Shown: positions 13,471 to 21,174 of the stretch, in pieces
Layout of the letters: each line of letters begins with the position of its first letter
How positions within the stretch are numbered: position 1 is the first letter of the stretch
Assembly (NCBI RefSeq): GCF_001953865.1
Contig: NZ_MQUQ01000006.1
Coordinates: 148,335-212,334 of the forward strand
From: Amycolatopsis coloradensis
Lineage (GTDB): Bacteria; Actinomycetota; Actinomycetes; Mycobacteriales; Pseudonocardiaceae
DNA: 64,000 bases
Reading direction: 5' to 3'
Program-made: the position numbers and the translations under genes
Notes under the pieces: model-generated
What the model was told of the DNA's origin: nothing
Databases searched by the model: none
Seen by the model: the letters and a program-made list of their open reading frames with translations, nothing else

Positions 13471-13545
13471 GTGAAGGACCCCTTCACTGCGCCTAGCGCA
13501 AGGAAGGACCCCTTCACTGCGCCTAGCGCAGTGAAGGGGTCCTTC
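13471..13545. terminator. Duplicated 30-bp unit and perfect hairpin behind vanX
   Basis: A 30-base unit (13471-13500) is repeated at 13501-13530 with two changes. The second copy pairs perfectly with the next bases: arms 13503-13522 and 13526-13545, 20 bases each, loop CTA. Each unit itself contains the inverted GAAGG-CCTTC core. It ends 44 bases beyond the vanX stop and is a good terminator candidate. Related GAAGGCCCCTTC hairpins occur at 19544 and 60111. Confidence 0.7.
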
Positions 13546-13589
13546 ACTTACTCAAGCCCTGGTTCCGGGCCGTTCTAACGCCAGAGCAC

Positions 13590-14204
13590 TCACGAGCCCG
13601 CGATGGGAAAGTCGAAATAGGTGTCCGGATAAGGTTCGTTCTTCAGGTTGTAATGCCACCACTCGAACTCATAGGAGCCGAACCCGCTGTCCACCATGAT
13701 GGAGCAGAGGTGTTCACGGTTCTTCTCCTGTTCCGGCGTGATTCCCGCCGCGCCGTGGTGTGAAACGACGTCCATCACGTCGTGGTCGCCACCCATGTCG
13801 GCGAGTTCACCGGTGTCCAAGTGGTACAGCGTCAGGTCCACCGTGCTGCCCCGGCTGTGGCCCGACTTGGTGGCCACGTAGCCCTTTTCGAACATCTGGG
13901 GCCGGTCGATGTTCGGGTAGTGCCTGAGCTTCTTGCGGCCGTCTTCGGGCTGTTCCGCCCAGCGCATGAAGCAGTCCACGGCGCGCTGCGGACGGTAGAC
14001 GTCCCAAAGGAGCAGGCCGAAGCCGAGAGACTCGGCTTTCTCCCGCGCCTTTTCCAACGCCGCGCAGAAAGCCCGCGTGCCGACGACGCGGTTCACCAGA
14101 TATCCGTCCACCGGTTTGCCGGTGAAGTTGTCCCAGGTGGCGTATTTGGCATCCCAGCGGATTCCGGGCACAACCTCGTCTACGAAGACGAAATCGTCTT
14201 TCAT
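13590..14204 (-). CDS. vanX: VanX D-Ala-D-Ala dipeptidase
   Basis: Zinc dipeptidase that destroys D-Ala-D-Ala so that only D-Ala-D-Lac reaches the cell wall. The zinc-site signature SGHSRGSTVD (His and Asp ligands, near residues 115-124) and EFEWWHY near 180, with catalytic Glu and the third ligand His, are both present. Length is 204 residues, close to VanX (202). The ATG at 14204 overlaps the vanA stop (ATGA), so it is the last gene of a tight vanHAX operon. A longer in-frame extension upstream falls inside vanA and is not coding. A strong hairpin follows. Confidence 0.97.
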   Translation of the reverse strand: MKDDFVFVDEVVPGIRWDAKYATWDNFTGKPVDGYLVNRVVGTRAFCAALEKAREKAESLGFGLLLWDVYRPQRAVDCFMRWAEQPEDGRKKLRHYPNIDRPQMFEKGYVATKSGHSRGSTVDLTLYHLDTGELADMGGDHDVMDVVSHHGAAGITPEQEKNREHLCSIMVDSGFGSYEFEWWHYNLKNEPYPDTYFDFPIAGS

Positions 14205-15244
14205 CCGTTGCGCCTCGCCAAGGCCAGCGTCGCCAGCCTGTCGATCACGTCGCCGAGCGAGAGGCCGGCGGCCGCCATCATCCGCGGGTAACGGCTGTAC
14301 GAGGTCAGGCCGGGAAGGGTGTTGACCTCGTTGAGGACCACGCTTCCGTCTTCCTTGAGGAACAGGTCGACCCGCGCGAGTCCCCGGCAGCCCAGGGCGC
14401 GGTAGATGGCCTTCGCGGTGTCCTGGACGACCGCGCGCGACTCCGCCGAGATGTCGGCGGGAACGATGAAGCTCGAGTTCTCGGAGCCGGTCTCGGGGCT
14501 CTCTTCCTGGTGGATCTTGAAGAATCCGTGGGTCAGCGCGACCCGGTCGCACTCGCCGGCCAGCAGCTCGTCGTCGTTGCCGAGAATGGAGCAGCCGATC
14601 TCACTGCCGATGACGGCTTCTTCGATCAGCACCTTCGAGTCGAACTCGCGTGCCTCCGCCAGCGCGGCGGCCAGTTCTTCCTTGCCGGACACCTTGCTGA
14701 CACCGAAGGACGAACCCGAACGGGCCGGCTTCACGAAGACGGGGTAGTCGAACGCGTCGGCGTCGACGTCGGTGTCTTCCGTGACGATCCAGAAGTTCGG
14801 CGTGGGGATGCCCGCGGCCTTGATGACGGAATAGGTGAGGGACTTGTCCATGCACATGGCCGAGCTCGGGACGTCACAGCCGATGTAGGGGATGCCGGAG
14901 ATCTCCAGGAGGCCCTGCATCGCGCCGTCTTCACCGAGCTTGCCGTGCAGGACGGGCAGCACCAGGTCGAGGGCGATCGTCTCGTACTTGCCCTCGTCCA
15001 GTACCAGCAGCCCGTGCACGCCCCTGTCCGGCGACAGGACGGCCGGACGGCAGTTCCCGCTGGTCTCCCAATCCGCGGCGGGGCCGTCGCAGAGCATCCA
15101 GGCGCCACCCTGCGTGATCCCGATGTAGTACGGCTCGTACTTCCCGAGATCGAGGTGCTTCTGGACCTCCAGCGCGGACTTGATGGAGATAGGGTGTTCT
15201 TCGGAAAGGCCGCCGAACAGAATTCCGATTTTCAACCTATCCAT
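14201..15244 (-). CDS. vanA: VanA-type D-alanine-D-lactate ligase
   Basis: ATP-grasp ligase joining D-Ala to D-Lac, replacing the vancomycin-binding D-Ala-D-Ala terminus. The N-terminus KIGILFGGLSEEH is the usual D-Ala ligase beginning. VVLNEVNTLPGLTSYSRYP near residue 315 is the ATP/Mg site. KIHQEESPETGSE near 235 resembles the D-Lac-ligase omega loop (VanA/B type) rather than a housekeeping Ddl. The start at ATG 15244, one base after the vanH stop and with GGGAAG upstream, gives 347 residues. Self-resistance of the producer is the likely role. Confidence 0.97.
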   Translation of the reverse strand: MDRLKIGILFGGLSEEHPISIKSALEVQKHLDLGKYEPYYIGITQGGAWMLCDGPAADWETSGNCRPAVLSPDRGVHGLLVLDEGKYETIALDLVLPVLHGKLGEDGAMQGLLEISGIPYIGCDVPSSAMCMDKSLTYSVIKAAGIPTPNFWIVTEDTDVDADAFDYPVFVKPARSGSSFGVSKVSGKEELAAALAEAREFDSKVLIEEAVIGSEIGCSILGNDDELLAGECDRVALTHGFFKIHQEESPETGSENSSFIVPADISAESRAVVQDTAKAIYRALGCRGLARVDLFLKEDGSVVLNEVNTLPGLTSYSRYPRMMAAAGLSLGDVIDRLATLALARRNG

Positions 15245-15245
15245 A

Positions 15246-16301
15246 CTACTTCCCGCTTTCGAATTCGAGGCAATTGATGATGGAGTTTTCAACAGTGTCG
15301 CTCAGAGCGTGGTCCGTGTAATAGGCGGTATGCGGACTGATGATCACGTTCGACAGCTCCTGCAGCCGCAGCAACGGCTTGTTGCCGTCGATTGCCTTGT
15401 CCCGGCAGTCGGCGTAGAAGATCCCTTCCTCTCCTTCGAGGACGTCCAGCGCCGCTCCGCCGAGGTTTCCGCTTTCCAGGGCCGAGATGAGGGCCTCGGT
15501 TTCGATGAGTGGACCGCGCCCGGTGTTGATGATGTACGCGCCACCCTTCATCTCCTCGATGTTCCGACGATCGAGGAGGTGATACGTGTCCGTGTTGAGT
15601 GGCACGTGAAGTGTCACGATATCGCTCTGCTGCAGCAAATCGTCGAGGGGGACGTAATCGGCGGAGGCGTTGGGGATCGTGTCATAGGCCAGCACCCGGC
15701 AGCCGAAGCCCTTCAACCTGTCCATGACCGCGACACCGATGCGCCCTGTTCCGACCACCCCGACGGTCAGGTCGCGCAGTTCTTTCCCGCGTACGGCGTT
15801 CAGCCGGTAGTCATGGACTTCCGTGCGGCGGATGATGGATTTGGCGTCGCGTATCACCATCAGCATCAGCATCAGCGTGAAGTCCGCGACGCTGTCCGGC
15901 GAGTAGGCGACGTTACCGACGGTGATGCCGATGCTCTCGGCGTATTTCACGTCGATGTGATTGAACCCGATGCTCCTCGTGGAGATGTACTCCACACCCG
16001 CCTCACGGAGCGCGAGGAGAATGGAGTTCGAGATCGGAGTCTTATGACCGACACTGATGCATCGGTTACCTGACGCCAATTCGATAGTGGCTTCGGATAC
16101 CGGCGCTTCCGCGATGGTCGGCATTATGCCGAAGCGAGGCGCCATCTCCTTGAAGAGGACGGCCTCGTCCTGACCGCAGCCATAAATCGTGATTCCCCTT
16201 GCCTCGTCGGCCGAGGAGGGCGCGGACGCCAGCGATCGGGAGCGACTTGCCTCTGATCGCGCTGGTTCGCTGTAGGTCATGGCGGACATTGTAGGCAGCA
16301 T
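15246..16301 (-). CDS. vanH: VanH D-lactate dehydrogenase
   Basis: NADH-dependent D-2-hydroxyacid dehydrogenase reducing pyruvate to D-lactate for VanA. VGVVGTGRIGVAVM near residue 180 is the nucleotide loop; the catalytic Arg is in INTGRGP and the His in SPHTAYYTD. The body matches VanH, but the N-terminus is about 30 residues longer than VanH proteins I know (conserved start at ITIYGCGQDE) and is Ser/Ala/Arg-rich. In-frame ATGs at 16301, 16289 and 16280 compete. 16301 has the best purine stretch upstream (AAGGCGG), but the true start is unsettled. A 14-bp palindrome (16294-16307) covers this start codon. First gene of vanHAX; no vanRS pair is visible here. Confidence 0.94.
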   Translation of the reverse strand: MLPTMSAMTYSEPARSEASRSRSLASAPSSADEARGITIYGCGQDEAVLFKEMAPRFGIMPTIAEAPVSEATIELASGNRCISVGHKTPISNSILLALREAGVEYISTRSIGFNHIDVKYAESIGITVGNVAYSPDSVADFTLMLMLMVIRDAKSIIRRTEVHDYRLNAVRGKELRDLTVGVVGTGRIGVAVMDRLKGFGCRVLAYDTIPNASADYVPLDDLLQQSDIVTLHVPLNTDTYHLLDRRNIEEMKGGAYIINTGRGPLIETEALISALESGNLGGAALDVLEGEEGIFYADCRDKAIDGNKPLLRLQELSNVIISPHTAYYTDHALSDTVENSIINCLEFESGK

Positions 16302-16307
16302 GCTGCC
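16294..16307. promoter_or_regulatory. Palindrome over the vanH start
   Basis: GGCAGCATGCTGCC is a perfect 14-bp palindrome that includes the first possible vanH ATG, with a GCCGCC/GGCGGC extension on one side. It could be an operator or an RNA hairpin masking the start. No other support. Confidence 0.3.
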
Positions 16308-16499
16308 GCCGCCTTGGACGGGGTTTTCGACACGCCGACACTACGTTACCGGTGGGTAGCGCCGCGTGCACGCTGTGCTGTTCCCTCCGGCCCGGCATCC
16401 CCGCTCACCTGCACCATGACAGCTGACAAGAGATCTTGCCCGCCCGGCCCGCGTGCCGTAACCGTCCAGTGACGGAGACCACTCTCGTTCGAGGCAACC

Positions 16500-17204
16500 T
16501 TAGCACCGTTCAACCGTCGGATCCGCGTCCTGCCACGCGAAAGCGTGTGCCGACACGAGCTGCGCGAGCCCTTCCGGCGCGTCCCGCGCCACGAGATGCC
16601 CGGCGGCCGGAACCCTGGCGACCGTGACCCGGCGGTTGGCCGCGCGCAGCCGGCGCACATCGGCCTCGCTGAGCGGCGAATCCGGCCCGGCGTGCACCAC
16701 CAGGATGGGCAGGTCCAAGGCCCCGGCCGTGGCGAGAAGGGCGGGCCCCGCCCCGAGAATGTCGTCCACGAGGTGGGTGTAGCGGCCGCTGAGCCCGTGG
16801 AAGTCGAGCCAGGAGCGCACCCGCGCCGGCTCGGGGCCCGGTACGACGTCGACCAGCACGAGCCCGGCGACGCGGTGCGCGACGGCGGGTTCCGCGAGAG
16901 CGGCGATGGCGGCCATCCCGCCGACCGACGCACCCACGAGGACGATCGGCACGGGCTCGCGGCCGATCATCTCGACCACGTCGTCGGCAAGGGCCCGGAG
17001 CCTGGTCGCCTTGCCGGAACTGTCGCCGTGACCACGCAGGTCATAGGCCACCGTCCGCAGTCCCTGGCTGGCCAATATCGCCGCGACGGGCACCCAGACG
17101 CTCCGCCGTTCCCCGCCCGCGTGAAGCAGCAAAACCGTCGGGCCACTGCCGGTCACCGTGCCCCGGAGGGTGACATCGCGCAGCGTGAGACTGATTTCGG
17201 TCAT
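16500..17204 (-). CDS. Alpha/beta hydrolase
   Basis: Cytoplasmic alpha/beta-fold hydrolase of 234 residues. The nucleophile elbow is GASVGG (Ser near 92), the oxyanion region LLLHAGGERRSVW, and the catalytic His lies in PAAGHLVARDAPE. DLRGHGDSSG follows strand 4. The acid is probably Asp in VHAGPDSPLS. The substrate cannot be told. GGGGAGAAG precedes ATG 17204. It is divergent from a TetR gene and shares a long palindromic operator (17224-17270), so it is the likely target of that repressor. Confidence 0.88.
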   Translation of the reverse strand: MTEISLTLRDVTLRGTVTGSGPTVLLLHAGGERRSVWVPVAAILASQGLRTVAYDLRGHGDSSGKATRLRALADDVVEMIGREPVPIVLVGASVGGMAAIAALAEPAVAHRVAGLVLVDVVPGPEPARVRSWLDFHGLSGRYTHLVDDILGAGPALLATAGALDLPILVVHAGPDSPLSEADVRRLRAANRRVTVARVPAAGHLVARDAPEGLAQLVSAHAFAWQDADPTVERC

Positions 17205-17223
17205 CGTCTTCTCCCCACCCAGT

Positions 17224-17270
17224 TACCTTGAGATGCCAAGGTAGCTCACATACCTTGGCGTCTCAAGGTA
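17224..17270. promoter_or_regulatory. Double palindromic TetR operator
   Basis: Arms TACCTTGAGATGCCAAGGT (17224-17242) and its complement with one mismatch (17252-17270) flank 9 bases. Each arm is itself an imperfect palindrome (TACCTTG...CAAGGTA), so the site offers two dimer-binding elements. It fills the gap between the divergent hydrolase and TetR genes and ends 2 bases before the TetR ATG. Confidence 0.8.
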
Positions 17271-17272
17271 CG

Positions 17273-17947
17273 ATGCCGGACGTGACGACATCCCGAGCCA
17301 GAAGGACTCCGGAAGAGGCTCGGCGCCTGATCCTCGACGCCGCGGCTTCGCTGCTCGCCGAGTCGGGCGTCGCCGCCGTCCAGATGCGCGCGGTGGCCGC
17401 GCGGATCGGCATGACCGACGCCGGCGTCGCCCACCACTTCGGCAATCGCGAAAAGCTGCTCGCCGAACTCCTCCGGCACGGCGGCCGCCGACTCCGAGAC
17501 GCGCTCCAGGACCTCCTCGCGGGTTGGCTGGACCGCGACGCCGACCTGCTCGAACTCGTCGAGGCTCTCCATGCGCTCTACCGGCACGGATACGGCGAAC
17601 TCGCGGTGGCTCTGCACGCGGCGGGATGGCGCGACCCCGGCAGCGGCATGCTCACCCCGGTCGTCGATGCCCTCCACCGGCTCCGGCCGGCCGGCCCCTC
17701 GATCGACGACACCCGGCTCGCCGTAGCGGCCGTGCATCAGGCGATGGCCATGGAGGCGCAGTACGGAGGCGCTTTCCGGCGCAGTGCCGGAGCCACAGGC
17801 GCCGCTTCGGACGATTCAGCCGCCCAGGTGCGCTGGTGGGCGCGCCAGCTCCACCTCGCGCTCGGCCTCAAGTCCGATAAGGACCGTGATCCCCGAGGTC
17901 CGGGCTCACCCGCGGATGATGGCCCTCCTGTCCCGGCACCGGGGTGA
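17273..17947 (+). CDS. TetR family repressor
   Basis: N-terminal HTH (EARRLILDAAASLLAESG, then VAARIGMTDAGVAHHFGNRE, residues about 14-65) followed by a ligand-binding helical domain; 224 residues. ATG 17273 is chosen because the upstream TTG start would lie inside the operator; the leader is almost absent. It probably represses itself and the divergent hydrolase. The last 80 bases overlap the convergent membrane-protein gene, and the final 25 residues, rich in Pro/Gly/Asp, look like run-on past the TetR fold. Confidence 0.9.
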   Translation: MPDVTTSRARRTPEEARRLILDAAASLLAESGVAAVQMRAVAARIGMTDAGVAHHFGNREKLLAELLRHGGRRLRDALQDLLAGWLDRDADLLELVEALHALYRHGYGELAVALHAAGWRDPGSGMLTPVVDALHRLRPAGPSIDDTRLAVAAVHQAMAMEAQYGGAFRRSAGATGAASDDSAAQVRWWARQLHLALGLKSDKDRDPRGPGSPADDGPPVPAPG

Positions 17948-18338
17948 CCGTCGGCTCCACGATCGCCTCGGTCCGCGCCGACCGCTCGTTCTCACGTTCG
18001 CGGTAGCGGGTTTCGACGACGCGCTCCTCCCGACGGCGGGCGAGCACCGACAAGGTGAGGACGTGGGCCACGGCCAGGAGCAACAGGAAAACGCCCAGCC
18101 TGCCGACGAAAGCGGCGCTCGAACCGGACCAGTCCGGTGCCACGACCGAGAGCAGGGCCAGCACCCCGACCGCGGCCAGGTGGAAGACCGTCACCACCAT
18201 CCAGGCCACCGATCCGCTTCCCTCGCCGCCGTCCGGCCCACTCAGGAAGCGGCGGGCGCCGCGGTAGAGGATCTGGCCGTCCGCGACGATGAAGATCAGT
18301 CCGATGATCAGAAATCCGGGAAGCTCGTTGTCGGGCAT
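17868..18338 (-). CDS. Small membrane protein (three helices)
   Basis: 156 residues, function unknown. Three hydrophobic segments are seen at about 7-22, 45-66 and 80-102, followed by a charged Arg/Glu-rich cytoplasmic-looking tail (RRREERVVETRYRERENERS). ATG 18338 has GAGGAGG five bases upstream; the longer frame upstream lacks a ribosome site. Its 3' end overlaps the convergent TetR gene by 80 bases. Confidence 0.75.
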   Translation of the reverse strand: MPDNELPGFLIIGLIFIVADGQILYRGARRFLSGPDGGEGSGSVAWMVVTVFHLAAVGVLALLSVVAPDWSGSSAAFVGRLGVFLLLLAVAHVLTLSVLARRREERVVETRYRERENERSARTEAIVEPTVTPVPGQEGHHPRVSPDLGDHGPYRT

Positions 18339-18480
18339 CGTTGCCTCCTCTGTTTCCCGAGGAGTACCCACGGACCGCCGCGAGACGGCGCCGGTCACCG
18401 GAACGAGTGAACAGGCCACGACCGGTCGACCGCGTTCCAGGCGCCACTCGGGCCCGCGATCCGTGCAGGACTCCTCACGA

Positions 18481-18648
18481 CACGCGAGATCGCCGCCCAA
18501 TCACGCTCGATCGCCACTCAGGCACACGCGATCGCCGCCCAATCACGCTTGATCGCCACCCAATCACGCGCGTTCGCCGTCCAAGCACGCGAGATCGCCG
18601 CCCAATCACGCCTGATCGCCGCTCGATCACGCCTGATCGCCATCCCAG
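18481..18648. repeat. Eight tandem 21-bp repeats
   Basis: Eight head-to-tail 21-base units of the type CACGCxxGATCGCCGCCCAAT, diverged at a few positions. Unit 1 and unit 6 are identical. They sit between a membrane-protein promoter and a secreted-protein promoter. Because 21 is a multiple of 3 they keep frames open on both strands, but the predicted Arg-rich peptides have no start context. Two related units recur at 56775-56816 and near 26091. The rest of 18339-18828 holds only promoter-type sequence. Confidence 0.85.
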
Positions 18649-18828
18649 CACGTGAACTCCCTCAAACGTGGCCCGTCCCACCCCAAGGCGGGCCACACGC
18701 GGCTTTCACCGGCGGGTTGCACCTGTGTGGCCCATCACACTTTTGGTGCACTTCCCGACCTCGTGGCCGTCTCCCCTTACGAGAACACTTTCGGTGAAAA
18801 GTTCACCGGGAGCCTGGAGGGAGAGATC

Positions 18829-19530
18829 ATGAACCGCACGGGCATCATCCGTACCGCCACCATCACCGGCGTCGCCGCAGCTCTGAGCCTCGCCGCCATC
18901 GTCCCGGCGCTGGCCGCCCCGCAGGCGAGCCCGCTGTCCAACCCGCTGGCAGCCCCGGCCGCCGACCCGGTCACCACAGTGGCCGACCTCGACGGCGACG
19001 GCGAGATCGAAAGGGTCTCCGCCCAGCTCACCGGGGACAACGACCAGGTCATCTCCGCGACTGTGAACGGGTCGTTCACCTCGATCCACCTCGGGGCCGA
19101 CAGCTCCGTCCCGCTCGAAGCCCCGCGCGTCGCCGACCTCAACGGTGACGGCCGCGCGGAACTCATCGTCGCCCAGTCGGTGGGGGCCAACACGACCTTC
19201 TTCACCGCTCTGCACTACGACGGCCGCAACCTCAGCCAGGTCGTCGACGAGCACAGCAAGCCGCTCTTCGTCGCCGAGGGCGGCGGGGTGGCCGCCCACC
19301 TCGGCTACCAGTGCACCCCGCTCAACGGCGGCGGACGCACCTTCGAGGTCGTCGCCTCCGAAGCCGACGACGTCAGCGCGGAACCGCTCACTTACAGCGG
19401 CACCCGCACCGTCTACACCCTTCGCGACGGCGCGCTGACCACGCGGAGCAGCCTGCCGATCACCTCTCGCCCGGTCACTGACCCGGTGCTCGGCGCCGAC
19501 GCCGCGACCTGCGCCCAGACCGGAAGCTGA
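18829..19530 (+). CDS. Secreted FG-GAP/VCBS repeat protein
   Basis: 233 residues. A Sec signal peptide (Arg, then hydrophobic ITGVAAALSLAAIVPALAAP, cut near residue 32) is followed by two calcium-binding-like FG-GAP blades, DLDGDGEIERVSA and DLNGDGRAELIVA, about 45 residues apart. No enzyme motif is visible. ATG 18829 has GGAGG eight bases upstream. Probably an extracellular, calcium-stabilised partial beta-propeller. Role unknown. Confidence 0.82.
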   Translation: MNRTGIIRTATITGVAAALSLAAIVPALAAPQASPLSNPLAAPAADPVTTVADLDGDGEIERVSAQLTGDNDQVISATVNGSFTSIHLGADSSVPLEAPRVADLNGDGRAELIVAQSVGANTTFFTALHYDGRNLSQVVDEHSKPLFVAEGGGVAAHLGYQCTPLNGGGRTFEVVASEADDVSAEPLTYSGTRTVYTLRDGALTTRSSLPITSRPVTDPVLGADAATCAQTGS

Positions 19531-19634
19531 TCCCGAGTGCGCGTGAAGGCCCCTTCCCTCGGCTGGGCGCGGGGGGTACCGGCAAAGTCAGGATCTTGCA
19601 GGTCAGGCGTTAATTCGTCGCTGCCTAAGGCTCA

Positions 19635-19677
19635 CGATGGAGGAATTGGGACGTCGAGTGTCCCGATTCCTCCATCG
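19635..19677. terminator. Hairpin terminator
   Basis: 18-base arms, 19635-19652 and 19660-19677, one mismatch, 7-base loop. It lies about 105 bases after the FG-GAP gene and before the convergent DUF1540 gene, so it may stop transcripts from both sides. A GAAGGCCCCTTC core is nearby at 19544. Confidence 0.65.
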
Positions 19678-19679
19678 TC

Positions 19680-19799
19680 GCGGGGTCGCACCGGTGGCGG
19701 AGCTTGATCAACGAAAAGACAGGCCACCCGGAACACACCCCCGAGCACTCACAGGCACTCAACCAGCAGCTCTACGACTTTGCCGAGACCCTGGGCTGA
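19680..19799 (+). pseudogene. Possible gene remnant (C-terminal tail)
   Basis: A frame without a start reads roughly HRWRSLINEKTGHPEHTPEH and on to DFAETLG before TGA. The composition looks protein-like and has normal third-position bias, unlike the surrounding sequence. I do not recognise the family. The rest of the 19531-19843 gap holds only the hairpin. Confidence 0.3.
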
Positions 19800-19843
19800 G
19801 CCCGGGGGAAGGGGCCTGTACGCGAAACAGGAAGCTTTTCGCG

Positions 19844-20140
19844 TTATGGGGCGTAGGTCAGGCAATTCGCGGCGTGGTCTCCTTCACCGGGTCCGACTCG
19901 GACACTCGACGCCGTGCATTCCAGGGCCGAGTTGTGGCGGCAATCGGACCGGGAGCAGGCCCCCACCTGAGCGGTCACCCGATCGAGACCGCCCTTGGTG
20001 TTGAGCGGGACAAATGTTCCGCAATCGGCGGAACCATTGCCTCCGCCCACCGTGATGGCGAAAGCGTGACAGCCGTCATGGTTGTAGGAACAACCACTGA
20101 CCGTGCATTCGTGGACAGCGGGCATTTCGGTGGTGGTCAT
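19844..20140 (-). CDS. DUF1540 protein, two Cys-rich repeats
   Basis: 98 residues, two copies of the DUF1540 motif. The first has C-x4-C-x6-C spacing around HECTVSGCSYNHDGCHA, then CGTF. The second is GACSRSDCRHNSALECTA, ending in ANCLTYAP. Such Cys-rich small proteins probably bind a metal; function is not established. ATG 20140 has AGGAG five bases upstream. A single-gene unit reading away from the reductase gene cluster. Confidence 0.85.
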   Translation of the reverse strand: MTTTEMPAVHECTVSGCSYNHDGCHAFAITVGGGNGSADCGTFVPLNTKGGLDRVTAQVGACSRSDCRHNSALECTASSVRVGPGEGDHAANCLTYAP

Positions 20141-20255
20141 AACGACTCCTGCGATTCGTGGTGGTGGTGTCGTTCGGTGTGTCCAGGGTTACACCGCTCC
20201 ACGACCGCGGCAATTCGAACACCCGCGGCGAGACACTCTCGGGTGACCCACCGGA

Positions 20256-21161
20256 TCAGAGGTCGAGGTCGAGACGGGACGACGCGCGGGAGACACAGCA
20301 GTACATCCGTCCCGGCGGCGCGCCGATGTCGTCACGGTGCTCCGGTTCACCACCGACGACGGAGATTTCACAGCTACCGCAAACCCCTTCGCGGCACCCG
20401 GACGGTATCGGATACCCCGCGTGGTTCAACGCGTCCAGCAGTGACTCCTCCGCGGCGACCGGCACCGTCCGTCCTGATCGGACACAATGCGCCTCGAACG
20501 GCTTGTTGGGCGCGAATTCCTTGACGACGGGCTGAAAACGCTCAAGGTGCAGTCCCTGCGCGGGGAATGCCGCTTCGGCCGCGGCGAGCATCGAAGCGGG
20601 GCCACAGCAGTACACCAGCGCCTGCGGGCCGAGCCCGGCCGCCAGCGCGATGAAATCGGGCCTGCCGTGCTCCTCGGTGGGGTAGACGCGCACCCGGTCG
20701 CCATAGGTCGCCTGGAGTTCACTCGCGAACGGCATGGCGTCCTTCGACCTGCCCACGTACACCAACGTCGCCGCCGCTCCCGCTTCGACGGCGGCCGCCA
20801 GCATCGGCTTCAGGGGAGTGATGCCGATGCCGCCGGCGACGAACAGGTATTCCGGTGCGGGCAACAGGCGGAAGTTGTTGCGTGGCAACGAAACTTCGAG
20901 CGGGCGACCCGTGCGCAGGAACAGGTGGACGTACTCCGAGCCACCCCGGCTGAGCCGGTCGTACCGGACGGCGACCCGGTAGCTGCCGCGATCGGCCGGA
21001 TCCCCGCACAGCGAATACTGCCTGGTCAGCCAGTTCGGCAGGGCCAGATCGACGTGCGCGCCCGGCGCCCAGGGGGCCAGCGGGCCCTCGGCACCGCGCA
21101 GGACGAGCGAGACGGTGCCCTCGGCGACCGGCTCGACGTGGTCGAGAATGGTCCGCTGCAT
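20256..21161 (-). CDS. PDR/VanB-type oxidoreductase (FMN-2Fe2S reductase)
   Basis: Single-chain electron-transfer reductase like phthalate dioxygenase reductase: FMN domain (about 1-100, RQYSLCG), NAD domain (about 105-215, VAGGIGITPLKPML and YCCGPASML) and a C-terminal plant-type 2Fe-2S ferredoxin (CREGVCGSCEISVV and a final CC near residue 290). It would pass electrons from NADH to an oxygenase or demethylase. The partner is not next door. ATG 21161 follows the upstream PPOX gene by 13 bases, so the two form an operon under the divergent TetR. Confidence 0.9.
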   Translation of the reverse strand: MQRTILDHVEPVAEGTVSLVLRGAEGPLAPWAPGAHVDLALPNWLTRQYSLCGDPADRGSYRVAVRYDRLSRGGSEYVHLFLRTGRPLEVSLPRNNFRLLPAPEYLFVAGGIGITPLKPMLAAAVEAGAAATLVYVGRSKDAMPFASELQATYGDRVRVYPTEEHGRPDFIALAAGLGPQALVYCCGPASMLAAAEAAFPAQGLHLERFQPVVKEFAPNKPFEAHCVRSGRTVPVAAEESLLDALNHAGYPIPSGCREGVCGSCEISVVGGEPEHRDDIGAPPGRMYCCVSRASSRLDLDL

Positions 21162-21174
21162 CGACGAAGTCACC

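Noticed and set aside
18481..18648. CRISPR array
   Set aside because: Units are contiguous 21-mers without spacers and no cas genes are nearby.
19637..20524. 295-codon plus-strand frame across the DUF1540 gene
   Set aside because: It runs antisense through the DUF1540 and reductase genes and has no motif.
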